Positions 25,407-33,936 are shown, numbered from the stretch's first letter. The stretch: 64,000 bases of DNA from Candidatus Jordarchaeales archaeon (GCA_038889235.1 JAWAHN010000002.1:76356-140355), one strand, 5' to 3'. Notes: generated from the letters alone by a model not told the origin. Numbers and translations are program-made.

Positions 25407-27185
25407 TTGAGTGAAGCTTTAAAGGTAATCGTGGATTTATCAGAAAAAGTTGACTGCTTATTGTCGGGAGACAACAAAGTGAAGTCGATATCTGCAAAAG
25501 GTCTTCTCACCATAAAAAACCCAAGCCGAAAAAACAAAATATGGAGTTGTGAGCTACGCCTGGAAGGAATTTCTTCAACATCTCTCAAGGATGAGCGTTA
25601 TGCTGTAGGCGAGGTCCCTGCAGGCGGGTCGTGGAGTCTAAACTACAGCATTCCAGTAGAGAACCCCACGGTGGTCTTAAAGGAGATTGTTAACACTTTC
25701 CCCAGGGCCGAGGCGGTGAGCTGGGCGGTTCCATATAACCGCACCACGCCAATAAAATGTATAATCTCTATTTCGAACCCCAGTGACGTCTTCGTTAAGA
25801 ATATTGAATTAGTGAAGAAGATACCGAGAGGATTCGGTGATCCAACAATAGAACCACCACACACCGGAACGGCGGAGTATATTTCCGAAAGGAGAGAGGT
25901 TGTTTGGAAGAATTTCGACCTAGCGCCAGGGGCGGAAGCAAAACTAGTGATAAACATGGCTGTGAAAGCCGAGGACATAAAGCCGCTGGGTGCTGGAGAA
26001 ATAATATTGAACTACCAGGTTATAGGCAGTACCGTGTCATCGTTGATCCCAAGCCTTTACTGTATTTCAGACATACGTTTTGGTATTGAACCAGCCGAAT
26101 CTCCCTCCAAGCCAAATCTCTGGGATTGCACTTTAGAGTTCTATAACACCAGCGAATTCATAGAACTATTAATGAACGTTGAAAGTTTTTTCATCTCAGA
26201 TGGTAAGAAGACCGTAGTTTCAATCTCGCCAGACGTAGAATTACTCCCACAACAGCACTGGTCCCACAAGTTCCAAGTTGAAAGCCCCGATTTCCCTGTC
26301 TTTGAAACAAACTTCGACTACATGGTGGCTTACGAAGTTAGGAAGAGCGTGCACACGACGATAATAAAAGAAGAAACGCTTCTCCCAGTTATGAAAATAG
26401 AAGCCGAAAAACTCTTCGCTCCACCTGAGGTTGACGCGTACGATAAGACGCCTATGAGCGTTACGGTAAATGTTTTCAACGTCGGTAGCGCTGATTTGGA
26501 CGCAATATCAATCGTAGACACCGTCCCAGAAGACTTCAAAGCCCCAACCCCGGACAAAGTGAAAGTCATCCTGGCGGACCAAGACGTCACCCGTAACGCT
26601 ACAGTCGTAATAGAACCACCGTCTGCCCCCATAGAGCAGCTCAAAGAGGTGAAAATATCAGTAACTGGGTTAAGCAAGATAGGCGGCTTCAGACCAGGTC
26701 AAACAATGAAAGTTACATACCCAATTATCGCGTGGGGACCAAAACCAAACGTGAAATATGCTACGCCAGTTAAGGTCTCCTGTAACATCTCCCCTCCGGG
26801 ACTGGAGGGAGAGTTCGTTAGGCTTGAAGAGAGACCACCTGAGATAATGGTGAAGTATGCCAGGAGGGCAGTCAGGATATTCAAAGAAGCTGTAACTCCA
26901 GGAGCAGAGAAGAACCAGTACGTTGTCCCACTAGTCATAGTGAACTCCGGAGACGTCAACATAGAGAACATCTTGGTAAAGGATTTCATACCGTCTGGAT
27001 TCAAGCTGGTCTCATGGAAACCTGAGGAACTTAAACCGAAGGTAGAGGAAACACCGGAGGGACTGGTGCTTTCATTGTTCCTTGAGAGACTTGAGCCCAA
27101 GCAAGAAATACAGTTCTCATACGTTATAGAAGGTAGTGGACGTTACGTTAGAAGAGAACCACAAGTAACCATAAAGCCACAGTAA
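25407..27185 (+). CDS. Ig-like (DUF11-type) repeat protein without signal peptide
   Basis: 592 residues made of beta-rich modules. Three stretches share the DUF11-like pattern of a 'conserved asymmetry' repeat: SNPSDVFVKNIELVKKIPRG (about 128), VFNVGSADLDAISIVDTVPE (about 355) and VNSGDVNIENILVKDFIPSG (about 512). Such modules usually sit on the outside of cells, yet the N-terminus (MSEALKVIVDLSEKVD) is hydrophilic and there is no C-terminal membrane helix. The protein should therefore stay in the cytosol unless exported in some other way. The TTG at 25407 follows GGAGGAG. It converges on a coiled-coil gene at 27209. Function unknown. Confidence 0.75.
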   Translation: MSEALKVIVDLSEKVDCLLSGDNKVKSISAKGLLTIKNPSRKNKIWSCELRLEGISSTSLKDERYAVGEVPAGGSWSLNYSIPVENPTVVLKEIVNTFPRAEAVSWAVPYNRTTPIKCIISISNPSDVFVKNIELVKKIPRGFGDPTIEPPHTGTAEYISERREVVWKNFDLAPGAEAKLVINMAVKAEDIKPLGAGEIILNYQVIGSTVSSLIPSLYCISDIRFGIEPAESPSKPNLWDCTLEFYNTSEFIELLMNVESFFISDGKKTVVSISPDVELLPQQHWSHKFQVESPDFPVFETNFDYMVAYEVRKSVHTTIIKEETLLPVMKIEAEKLFAPPEVDAYDKTPMSVTVNVFNVGSADLDAISIVDTVPEDFKAPTPDKVKVILADQDVTRNATVVIEPPSAPIEQLKEVKISVTGLSKIGGFRPGQTMKVTYPIIAWGPKPNVKYATPVKVSCNISPPGLEGEFVRLEERPPEIMVKYARRAVRIFKEAVTPGAEKNQYVVPLVIVNSGDVNIENILVKDFIPSGFKLVSWKPEELKPKVEETPEGLVLSLFLERLEPKQEIQFSYVIEGSGRYVRREPQVTIKPQ

Positions 27186-27208
27186 ACAAAGGGTAAACAT
27201 TTGATAAT

Positions 27209-27967
27209 CTAAACCTTTTTTGTTAGCTTCTCTAGTCTTTCCTCTATTTCTTTCTTCTCCCTCAATTTTGCATTTAACGCCTCCTTTTCCTCTACGCCTC
27301 CAAGTCCTACATCGATAAGGCTTTGCAAACTTGAGATCTCCAGTTGTAGCCTCACGAGTCTGGTTTTAAGTTGTGCTATCTCCCTCGCTTTTTCAAGGTC
27401 TTCAACTGCAGCGATAGGCTGCTTCCCTACCTCCTCTTTCTCAGCTACTTTTTCAACTTGAATGAGCTTTTGCTTCTCAGTCACAAAAGACGGTTTTTCT
27501 TCTTTAACGCTTATCGCCTCACGTTGACTAACAGTTTCTTCGCGGCTTTGAATCTCTTCGGTGGAGATTCGACTCTCACGTTGACCAGCAACCTCTTCTT
27601 GAGCAATTTGAGTCTCAGTCTCGCTAACCTCCCACTCTTCTCCTCGTATGGCTTGTTCTTCCACCTTTGGCAGTGCTGCAAAACGCCTGTCTATGTTCAC
27701 GAGACTTTCAGTAATCGTTTTTAACTGCTCACGGATCACTAGGATCTCCTTCATCATGTTCAATTTAAAGTCCATTAACTCCCTTTCCACCTTACCAATG
27801 TAATCAAATGTCTTTGCAACCTGTTCTACAAGTGACTTGAGATCTTCCCTAACTGTACTTATCACTCTCTCAGCACTCTTACCAGCCAGTAGATCTATAA
27901 GCGCGCTCACCACAGCATCTATGTTCTTTGTACTCGTAACTCCACCATTGTTAGAAGAAGAACTCAT
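27209..27967 (-). CDS. coiled-coil protein with charged linker, unknown
   Basis: 252 residues. The N-terminal 100 residues are helical (VVSALIDLLAGKSAERVIST, MKEILVIREQLKTITESL). Residues 105-185 are a low-complexity Glu/Gln/Ser/Val linker, and residues 190-252 form a coiled coil (EIAQLKTRLVRLQLEISSLQ). No membrane segment, signal or metal motif. It is convergent with the Ig-like gene and divergent from the coil/winged-helix gene at 28283, sharing a 315-base promoter region. It may work with these neighbours; no function is assigned. Confidence 0.7.
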   Translation of the reverse strand: MSSSSNNGGVTSTKNIDAVVSALIDLLAGKSAERVISTVREDLKSLVEQVAKTFDYIGKVERELMDFKLNMMKEILVIREQLKTITESLVNIDRRFAALPKVEEQAIRGEEWEVSETETQIAQEEVAGQRESRISTEEIQSREETVSQREAISVKEEKPSFVTEKQKLIQVEKVAEKEEVGKQPIAAVEDLEKAREIAQLKTRLVRLQLEISSLQSLIDVGLGGVEEKEALNAKLREKKEIEERLEKLTKKV

Positions 27968-28282
27968 GTTTCGACACCTAAACGCGCCCCTTTCTCAGAG
28001 TACTATTTAAATCTTCATAGGGGTACGGCAACTTATAAAACTGTCCCGACAGGTGGGGGGTGCACAGATAGGTCTCAATATACATTCTAGCTGTACCAGT
28101 TTACATTTCCCGTTCACGAGGTAACCAAACGAATGCCTGCCTTTCTCAACAATGTTCAATAATGACTGATTGTAGTTGATGATTTATCAATTTGAACTAC
28201 TAATTAGAGAAATAACTTTTATTAATGTTGAAAGTAATTAATGATACATGCCTCCCTCCTATGCTCATTAAGTGGTGGTTTC
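27968..28282. other. divergent promoter region
   Basis: Non-coding between two divergent coiled-coil genes. For the plus-strand gene, CTTTTATTA at 28216-28224 is a good TATA candidate giving a start of transcription near 28245. For the minus-strand gene, the AT-rich stretch at 28005-28040 is a candidate. I see no RNA gene or clear operator here. Confidence 0.5.
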
Positions 28283-28984
28283 ATGCCATCCTCTCCGAAG
28301 GCGGTTGTTCAGAGCGAGGAGATGAATACTGCTACCCAAAAGGTGATAGAGCTGCTTACACCTGTTAGAGAGTGCATTGTTCGCACCCTCCTATCGAGGT
28401 TCCCCATGCGTGGGCTGGAGCAGATGCTCCGCGAGGCCTTCGACAACGCCGTTTCCGAGAATTTATGCTTATTCTCCAGTCTAATTTCTCAAAAAGAAGG
28501 AGAAGAGAGAAGAGAGGAATCACTAAAAAAGGCGATGTTAGATGCTAAAGAGCTCTTAAAGACTCCCGCTGTCGAGGGTGATGCACCTGAATCTTTGAAG
28601 GAAGACGTTTTGCGCTTAAGAAAAGAGATTGACCGCTTGGTTTTGGAGTTAAAGGTTAGAGACAAAAAGATCAAGGAACAAGAAAAACTCTTGGAAAAAT
28701 TGCGTGCACTTAATGAAGACAGCTTGTTCGTAACGCTACTCGGAGGAAACATGCCTCAGACTTGTCCGGAAACGCTTTCCTTCTGGAAGCAGGTTAGTAC
28801 ATTTCTAGAGAAAGAGCCGAAGTTTAAGATTTTACGCCTACTCATACACTTAAAAGAGTTGTCCCTAGAGAAACTCTACCAGTCGACTGGTATACAAAAA
28901 CAGCTTGTAGCGAGATACCTCGATGAAATGAAGGAAGCAGGGCTTATTGAAGTCGTGGGCGAGAATGTAAGGTTGAAAATATAG
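28283..28984 (+). CDS. coiled coil with C-terminal winged helix, unknown
   Basis: About 233 residues: an N-terminal helical region (EEMNTATQKVIELLTPVREC), a coiled coil (LKEDVLRLRKEIDRLVLELK), then a winged helix at about 170-233 (FKILRLLIHLKELSLEKLYQ, then YLDEMKEAGLIEVVGENVRL). The architecture parallels the gene at 21418. I start at 28283, since GGTGG precedes it and the TATA box would place the transcript start after the upstream ATG at 28241. It converges on the Zn-ribbon gene with no gap. A DNA-binding structural or regulatory role is inferred only from the fold. Confidence 0.72.
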   Translation: MPSSPKAVVQSEEMNTATQKVIELLTPVRECIVRTLLSRFPMRGLEQMLREAFDNAVSENLCLFSSLISQKEGEERREESLKKAMLDAKELLKTPAVEGDAPESLKEDVLRLRKEIDRLVLELKVRDKKIKEQEKLLEKLRALNEDSLFVTLLGGNMPQTCPETLSFWKQVSTFLEKEPKFKILRLLIHLKELSLEKLYQSTGIQKQLVARYLDEMKEAGLIEVVGENVRLKI

Positions 28985-29326
28985 TTACTTCTGCCCCCGC
29001 GTTTTTACCAGCCAGTTAAGCGGGATCCTATATGTCCCCTCTCTATCTGAGACTATGAGTGGAGCACCTTTAACGAGTGCTTCAAGGTTTATCTCGAATA
29101 CTCCCCTACGCAGTATTCTCACGGTTTCAACTCTCTCCTCGCTTCCCTCACTGTCTACGTGTTGACTGAGCGTCTCGTCTACTTTCTCATCGGCTTTCTC
29201 CACTTTTTCACGGCTGAATTCCCGCACTAACTTAAAAACGTTGGAGCCGCATGCTGGGCAGCTTAACTCGCTGTGTCCATCAGGAATTTTTTTGCCACAA
29301 GCAGCGCAGACGTTGTAAAAGCTCAC
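28985..29326 (-). CDS. conserved archaeal Zn-ribbon protein (COG3364-like)
   Basis: 113 residues with an N-terminal Cys4 ribbon (CAACGK, CPACGS), a charged middle, and a conserved C-terminal beta part (FEINLEALVKGAPLIVSDREG). This family regularly sits with DUF2073 and an Era-like GTPase in archaea, as here, and is suspected of RNA or ribosome-related work. The start overlaps the end of the DUF2073 gene by 4 nt. The biochemical role is unknown. Confidence 0.8.
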   Translation of the reverse strand: MSFYNVCAACGKKIPDGHSELSCPACGSNVFKLVREFSREKVEKADEKVDETLSQHVDSEGSEERVETVRILRRGVFEINLEALVKGAPLIVSDREGTYRIPLNWLVKTRGQK

Positions 29327-29658
29327 TTAGTGCACCCCATCGTGTACATCAAGGAAATCAAATCTTTTCCTTTAGTTACTTCGACAAGGTCGGAGGGAGC
29401 AACGACTGTTATTTTGCCGCCTTTCCTCTCCCCGTTGAACGTGACAACTTCTATCCCGCAGAAATCCTTGAAATCAATTTCCATCATAGTCTCCTTAATA
29501 AGTTCGGCTTGCTCTTCAGGCTTCAGCTTTTCCTCTAAGATCAATATGCTCTTCCCCTTAACTTTCTCAATGATCATCTTCACTTTGTCGCTTGGGCTCA
29601 AGCTCTTGGTGGCTCTCTCGGAGATTATGTCTATCTTCAAGACGCGCCCTCCTAGCAA
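29323..29658 (-). CDS. DUF2073 family protein (COG3365-like)
   Basis: 111 residues, alpha/beta, with LKIDIISERATKSLSPSDKV, ILILEEKLKPEEQAELIKE and KDLISLMYTMGCTK. It matches the archaeal DUF2073 family found next to the Era-like GTPase and the Zn-ribbon protein. It overlaps the GTPase by 7 nt and the Zn-ribbon gene by 4 nt, so all three are translationally coupled. Its function is not known; context suggests a GTPase-dependent RNA or ribosome assembly complex (inference). Confidence 0.82.
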   Translation of the reverse strand: MLGGRVLKIDIISERATKSLSPSDKVKMIIEKVKGKSILILEEKLKPEEQAELIKETMMEIDFKDFCGIEVVTFNGERKGGKITVVAPSDLVEVTKGKDLISLMYTMGCTK

Positions 29659-30314
29659 TATTCTGTTATCGTTTTGTAGAGCTCCTCCATATTATATCCA
29701 TGCAGCGCGGATACGCAAACAACCTTGTAGTCCGGGAAGGACTCCTTAATGAGCTCTGGCCGCGCCTCTGGAAGGTCTATCTTGTTTGCAACTATGATCG
29801 TCGGTATTTTCTTAGATTTCAGGCATCCCAGAATTACCAAGTTAACCTGGTCAAATGGAACCTTTGTCGAGTCAAAAACTGTTAAAGCCACGTCTATGTT
29901 GTCAAGCCACTGTATAGCCTCCACAACGCCGCGCGTGGCCTCCTTAGCCCTCTCCACTGCTTCTTCCTCGCTTAAACCGTACTTCATGAAGTCTCTATAG
30001 TCCACTTTACTCGCTATTCCAGGCATATCGACCAAGTCGACATTAACCCCTTTACCGTTAAACTTTATGTTAACTTGCCTAGCAATAGTCGCCTTTCTCG
30101 TCTCGTGAGGTATAGGTGAAACCGTACCAACTTCGACTCCAAGAAAATCCTTCGCTATCCTATTGGCAAGAGTAGTCTTGCCAGCATTGGGCGCCCCATA
30201 AATGCCCAGGATAAAGTTTTGCTTTTTCTTCAAAATTCTCGAAATTTTATCGAGCAAGTTAACTCCCCTCGCAGTGTTTAACCAGAACCGCTTCCTGGCT
30301 TTAGCGGAAAACAT
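29652..30314 (-). CDS. Era-like GTP-binding protein
   Basis: TRAFAC-class GTPase: G1 IYGAPNAGKTTL, G2 around PHETRKAT, G3 VDMPGI, G4 ANKIDLPEA, G5 VSALHG. Archaeal Era-like proteins accompany DUF2073 and the Zn-ribbon gene. The frame stays open to an ATG at 30404, which would add a hydrophobic leader (YLVLVFSWYY...FILFWVG). I prefer the ATG at 30314, because CTTAAAAT 40 bases upstream looks like its TATA box and GGGTCGG precedes it. If the longer form is real, the protein would be membrane-anchored. Confidence 0.88.
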   Translation of the reverse strand: MFSAKARKRFWLNTARGVNLLDKISRILKKKQNFILGIYGAPNAGKTTLANRIAKDFLGVEVGTVSPIPHETRKATIARQVNIKFNGKGVNVDLVDMPGIASKVDYRDFMKYGLSEEEAVERAKEATRGVVEAIQWLDNIDVALTVFDSTKVPFDQVNLVILGCLKSKKIPTIIVANKIDLPEARPELIKESFPDYKVVCVSALHGYNMEELYKTITEYC

Positions 30315-30790
30315 GCCGACCCAAAATAGGATGAAAAGAAAAACCAATTTTAAGCTTGAATAATACCATGAAAACACTAACACTAGATATATGGGGAGCT
30401 TCATCAGTTAAGCAAACGCCCGGCTTACTCCTAAACAATTTCCTGTCTTACTGTTCAAACACAGCCCAAGTGTATTCCTTAACACAGTTAGTAAGCCTAT
30501 AGTTGGCAGCGTGTTGGATTTTCGCCGAGAACGCCGAACCAGCGTAAGCACCCTAAGATGCAGTTGTCCATAAGCTCTACGCCACCCAGTAACCATAAAC
30601 TACTAGCTAACTCGACACTGTTGTAGCAACTTTTACGGTTAGAAGACGTCACGCAGCCCTTGCTAGACGATTTTTCATGGGCGACTAAAAAGGTGCCCTA
30701 CGAGTTAATTTTATCTTTCTCCCCTTATTCCTTATAACTTGACAACTTTTAGTCATGCGGCCTTTTCTCAAGTAAGGGAGGGTCTCTGAG
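30315..30790. other. intergenic region, TIP49 promoter at its right end
   Basis: No credible gene. A 62-codon minus-strand frame here has no family signature and poor context. CCTTATAACTT at 30730-30740 is a likely TATA element for TIP49, whose TTG start is at 30791. No tRNA, C/D box or strong hairpin was seen in the rest. Confidence 0.5.
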
Positions 30791-32161
30791 TTGGTAGAAA
30801 TCAGAGAAATCCTCCCTGGGCGTTTTGAAAGAATAGGTGCTCACTCACACATAAAGGGTCTCGGGTTGCGAGGACTTAAAGCCGAACTGGTCGCCGACGG
30901 CATGGTTGGACAAACAGAGGCTAGAGAGGCGGCAGGAATAATTGTCAGAATGATAAAGGAGGGCAAGATGGCCGGCCGAGGGGTCCTGCTTGCGGGACCA
31001 CCGGGGACAGGTAAGACCGCCATTGCCATCGCTATAGCTAAAGAGTTGGGTGAAGACGTTCCGGTAGTAATGATCACAGGTTCAGAGATATACTCTGAAG
31101 AGGTAAAGAAAACCGAGATCCTAACTCAGGTATTAAGGAAGGCTATAGGGGTCAGGATACACGAAATAAAGAAAGTGTACGAGGGTGTCGTCAAAAACTT
31201 GGACATAACTATGGTGAAGAACCCCTACAACCCCTACCAACAGATCCCCCAGTCCGCGAAGATAACGATTGCCACTAAGGACGAATCCAAAACTTTCGAG
31301 GTTGGACAAACCATAGCTATACGCTTGATCAACGAGGGAGTTAGCGTAGGCGACGTGATAATGATCGACGCAGAAACCGGCCGAGTTACACGTGTAGGGA
31401 AAGCCGAGTCCCCAGACGTCAAGAAGTATGACATTGAAGCGGAGAAGCCGGTTCCAGTGCCCTCGGGACCAATACTTAAGGAGAAGGAGTTCATCTATAC
31501 GCTGACCCTCCATGACCTTGACGAGATAAACGCCAGAAGGAGCAGCTTCTCGATATTCAGCCTGTTTGGAGGAGGAAGAGAAGAAAAAGAAATAGACCCA
31601 GAGATACGGGAGAGAGTGAACCAGATGGTAAAGAACATGGTCGAGGAAGGGCGGGCTGAAATCCTGCCAGGCGTAGTGTTCATAGACGAAAGTCACATGC
31701 TCGACATAGAAGCATTCAGCTTCATAGCCAGAGCTATGGAGTCCGAGCTAGCACCAATAATAATACTGGCGTCGAACAGAGGGTTCGCAAAGATAAGGGG
31801 AACAGAGCTTGTGTCACCGCATGGAATGCCACTAGATCTCCTGGATAGGCTTCTCATAATAAACACGAGGCCATACACTGAAGAAGAAATACGAGAAATA
31901 CTGAAAATAAGAGCCAAGGAGGAAAAGATAGAGCTCAGCGAGGAAGCACTAGAGTACCTAACACAGATAGGAGCGAAAACCAGTCTGCGCTATGCAGTGC
32001 AGCTCCTAACCCCAAGCATGGAACACGCTAAGGAAAACGGACGCAAGAAACTAACCAAGGAAGACGTGCAAGCCGTGGAGAAACTTTTCGCTGACGTTAA
32101 GCGTTCAGCCAACTACGTGAGAAATCACGAAAAAGAGTTCATGGTTTCAGAACCAGCATAA
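30791..32161 (+). CDS. TIP49 (RuvB-like) AAA+ ATPase
   Basis: Homologue of eukaryotic RuvBL1/RuvBL2. Features are RIGAHSHIKGLGL, MVGQTEAREAAGIIVRMIKE, Walker A ([20 protein letters not shown]), the inserted OB domain (about 120-290), Walker B (GVVFIDESHMLDIEAF), sensor ILASNRGF, and the C-terminal SLRYAVQLLTPS. Length of 456 is normal. In eukaryotes these ATPases serve chromatin remodelling and box C/D snoRNP assembly. A role in C/D sRNP biogenesis would fit this RNA-rich genome but is inference. The TTG start is preceded by AAGGGAGGG. Found in TACK and Asgard lineages more than in Euryarchaeota. Confidence 0.95.
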   Translation: MVEIREILPGRFERIGAHSHIKGLGLRGLKAELVADGMVGQTEAREAAGIIVRMIKEGKMAGRGVLLAGPPGTGKTAIAIAIAKELGEDVPVVMITGSEIYSEEVKKTEILTQVLRKAIGVRIHEIKKVYEGVVKNLDITMVKNPYNPYQQIPQSAKITIATKDESKTFEVGQTIAIRLINEGVSVGDVIMIDAETGRVTRVGKAESPDVKKYDIEAEKPVPVPSGPILKEKEFIYTLTLHDLDEINARRSSFSIFSLFGGGREEKEIDPEIRERVNQMVKNMVEEGRAEILPGVVFIDESHMLDIEAFSFIARAMESELAPIIILASNRGFAKIRGTELVSPHGMPLDLLDRLLIINTRPYTEEEIREILKIRAKEEKIELSEEALEYLTQIGAKTSLRYAVQLLTPSMEHAKENGRKKLTKEDVQAVEKLFADVKRSANYVRNHEKEFMVSEPA

Positions 32162-32607
32162 AACCACCAAAGTTACCGCAGTAATAGGAAAATTTTCCCC
32201 ATCTGAGAAAATAAATCTCTCGAAGAGGAAAACTTAAGCCCTCTTTTTTCTCGGAAGCTAACTCTAAACAAATTGTCAACGAACCCCTTTCTCATACTAA
32301 CAAAAACCGAGACATTGTCCTCGTCATCCGCAAAACTTTGCTACGAGTTTATAAAGCAAATCCTAAACCTGAACGAGCTTCGACATGGAAAACGAACGAA
32401 AAACGAGTAAAAACGCGCTAGGCGGTTTTTCCTCAAATCAACGAAAACATCAGTCTTAGCAGTTAAGTCGCCCCTAATTAACTTAGACTCTGAAAAACTC
32501 GCCGAGGACCGCATTATCACAGAAAGAGAACGGTAAAACTATTTTTAGTGGTGCACTCTTTCTTAGCTTGTTTTACACTTGAAGCCCCAAAGAGGGTGGT
32601 GTTACTC
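32162..32607. other. intergenic region, nothing recognised
   Basis: AT-rich spacer between TIP49 and the GalT-like gene. ACTATTTTTAGT at about 32538-32549 is a plausible TATA box for the downstream gene. I found no tRNA, C/D box pair, hairpin-rich RNA or ORF with family signatures. Confidence 0.4.
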
Positions 32608-33636
32608 TTGTTCAGAAGGGTTGTGTGGTCCTCTACAATCATCGACCATAGATGTGGTTTCACTCGGGTCTCACTCCCCGTCGAAGTCAGATTCGACCCC
32701 TTAACAGGGAGACCGTGCATAATTTCCGAAGCACGCCTCACACTTCCCGTGAAAGCGGACTTCTCAGAGCTTGCAAAACTAACAGAAGCGTTCTGCCCCT
32801 TCTGCCCCGAAAGAATAGAGGCAGCTACGCCCAAGTTCCCGGAAGAGTTCATCCCGGAAGGGCGAATAAGAGTTGGGGAAGCTGTTGTGGTACCTAACCT
32901 CATGCCTTACTCCCAATACAGTGCAGTCACTATCATCTGCAAGAAGCACTTCGCCACACCATCAGAACTCACACAGGAAACCCTGACAAACGCCTTTCTA
33001 GCATCGCAAGAATACCTGAAAAAGGTGGCGTCGCACGACCCCTCTCAAAAACACTTCCTTGTAACTTGGAACTTCATGCCCCCCTCAGGAGGCAGCATAA
33101 TACACCCCCACCTCCAACCAGTAAGCTACCCGGAGCCGACAGGGTACTACCACGAGCAACTCGATGCCTCAAGAAACTTTATTGCAAGACACGGCGAAAA
33201 CTTCTGGGAGCTACTCATCAAAGAAGAGAAAAAGCTGGGAGAACGATATATAGGAGCAACCGGGAACATACACTGGCTCACGGCCTTTGCCCCAAGAAAC
33301 TACCTCTTCGAAGTAATCGCGGTTTTCCTCCAAAAAACATCCATACTAGAACTCGAACACCAGGACATCGAAAACTTCGCCAAAGGACTAACAAAAATCC
33401 TAAACTACATGGAAAACGTGAACATCACAAGCTTTAACCTCATCCTACAATCAGGGCCACCAAATGAAACAAGCTACAGAGTTAACGCATCAATAATACC
33501 CAGGTTCACACTACCACCACTAGGAACATCAGACACAGCATCCCTCCGAGCACTAAACGACACATCAGTGTGCTACAAAAAACCAGAAACCACATGCGCG
33601 GAAATCAAACAATACTTCCAAACAACAAACGGGTAA
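32608..33636 (+). CDS. galactose-1-phosphate uridylyltransferase-like (HIT superfamily)
   Basis: GalT-type nucleotidyltransferase with RFDPLTGRPCIISEARL, the zinc-site CPFCPERIE and the active-site IIHPHLQPVS, where the His of the HxH pair forms the nucleotidyl intermediate. GalT exchanges UMP between UDP-glucose and galactose-1-phosphate (Leloir pathway); ADP/ATP-type relatives share the fold. The frame is open from 32548, but the TTG at 32608 with GGGTGGTG seven bases upstream is the better start. C-terminus ends near 33636 beside the tRNA-Arg gene. Substrate cannot be fixed by eye. Confidence 0.85.
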   Translation: MFRRVVWSSTIIDHRCGFTRVSLPVEVRFDPLTGRPCIISEARLTLPVKADFSELAKLTEAFCPFCPERIEAATPKFPEEFIPEGRIRVGEAVVVPNLMPYSQYSAVTIICKKHFATPSELTQETLTNAFLASQEYLKKVASHDPSQKHFLVTWNFMPPSGGSIIHPHLQPVSYPEPTGYYHEQLDASRNFIARHGENFWELLIKEEKKLGERYIGATGNIHWLTAFAPRNYLFEVIAVFLQKTSILELEHQDIENFAKGLTKILNYMENVNITSFNLILQSGPPNETSYRVNASIIPRFTLPPLGTSDTASLRALNDTSVCYKKPETTCAEIKQYFQTTNG

Positions 33637-33640
33637 GTGG

Positions 33641-33727
33641 CGGCCCCGAGGGGACTTGAACCCCTGAATTCCCGGCTTAGGAGGCCGGTGCCCTCTCAGG
33701 AACACATCCTGGCTAGGCCACGGGGCC
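33641..33727 (-). tRNA. tRNA-Arg (CCT) with an 11-nt D-loop intron
   Basis: Minus strand: acceptor GGCCCCG/CGGGGCC, discriminator G, anticodon arm CCGGC-CTCCTAA-GCCGG giving anticodon CCT, and T-arm AGGGG-TTCAAGT-CCCCT. CCA is not encoded. The gene is 87 nt because the D-loop is 21 nt instead of about 10. Removing 11 bases (33695-33705) gives a normal 76-nt tRNA with D-arm GCCTAGCCAGGATAGGGC. The GalT-like gene ends 4 bases away on the other strand. Confidence 0.93.
33695..33705 (-). other. non-canonical D-loop intron of tRNA-Arg (11 nt)
   Basis: The extra bases GTGTTCCTGAG fold with the preceding exon into CAGG/CCTG, a 4-bp central helix. It is followed by a 3-nt bulge on each side (ATG and AGA), and cutting each bulge after its second base removes exactly these 11 nt. 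There is no inner helix, only a 4-nt loop, so it is a relaxed BHB form. The match between structure-based cuts and the tRNA consensus supports a real intron. Confidence 0.7.
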
Positions 33728-33840
33728 AACCAGCAGCCACACCAATAATACCTAAACAACTACTAGTTTTTTAATCCTTTCCCTTCCATAAACACCAGAA
33801 AAGTTTAAGTACAATCTCCACAATTACCCAAGACTTGGGC

Positions 33841-33936
33841 GCGGGCGTAGTCCAGCCTGGTCTAAGACGGCGGCCTGCCACGCCGCGGACCCGGGTGGTT
33901 AACAAAAACCAGGGATTTCAAATCCCGGCGCCCGCA
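33841..33936 (+). tRNA. tRNA-Gly (GCC) with a 21-nt T-arm intron
   Basis: Acceptor GCGGGCG/CGCCCGC, discriminator A, anticodon arm GCGGC-CTGCCAC-GCCGC giving GCC, and T-stem halves CCGGG (33891-33895) and CCCGG (33924-33928). These halves are split by extra sequence before the T-loop TTCAAAT. Without bases 33896-33916 it is a normal 75-nt tRNA. No CCA is encoded. GTTTAAGT at 33803-33810 is a likely TATA element. It is divergent from the tRNA-Arg gene. Confidence 0.93.
33896..33916 (+). other. non-canonical T-arm intron of tRNA-Gly (21 nt, after position 53)
   Basis: BHB-like fold: central pairs C33890-C33892 with G33912-G33914 plus a G-A step, bulges GG^T and AT^T cut after their second base, and inner helix GGTT/AACC (33897-33900, 33907-33910). 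The cuts regenerate CCGGG-TTCAAAT-CCCGG. Introns at 53/54 are otherwise known mainly from Thermoproteales-type crenarchaea. Confidence 0.8.

Noticed and set aside
30408-30596. 62-residue minus-strand ORF
   Set aside because: Arg/Leu/Thr-rich with no family signature or start context; likely chance in a spacer.
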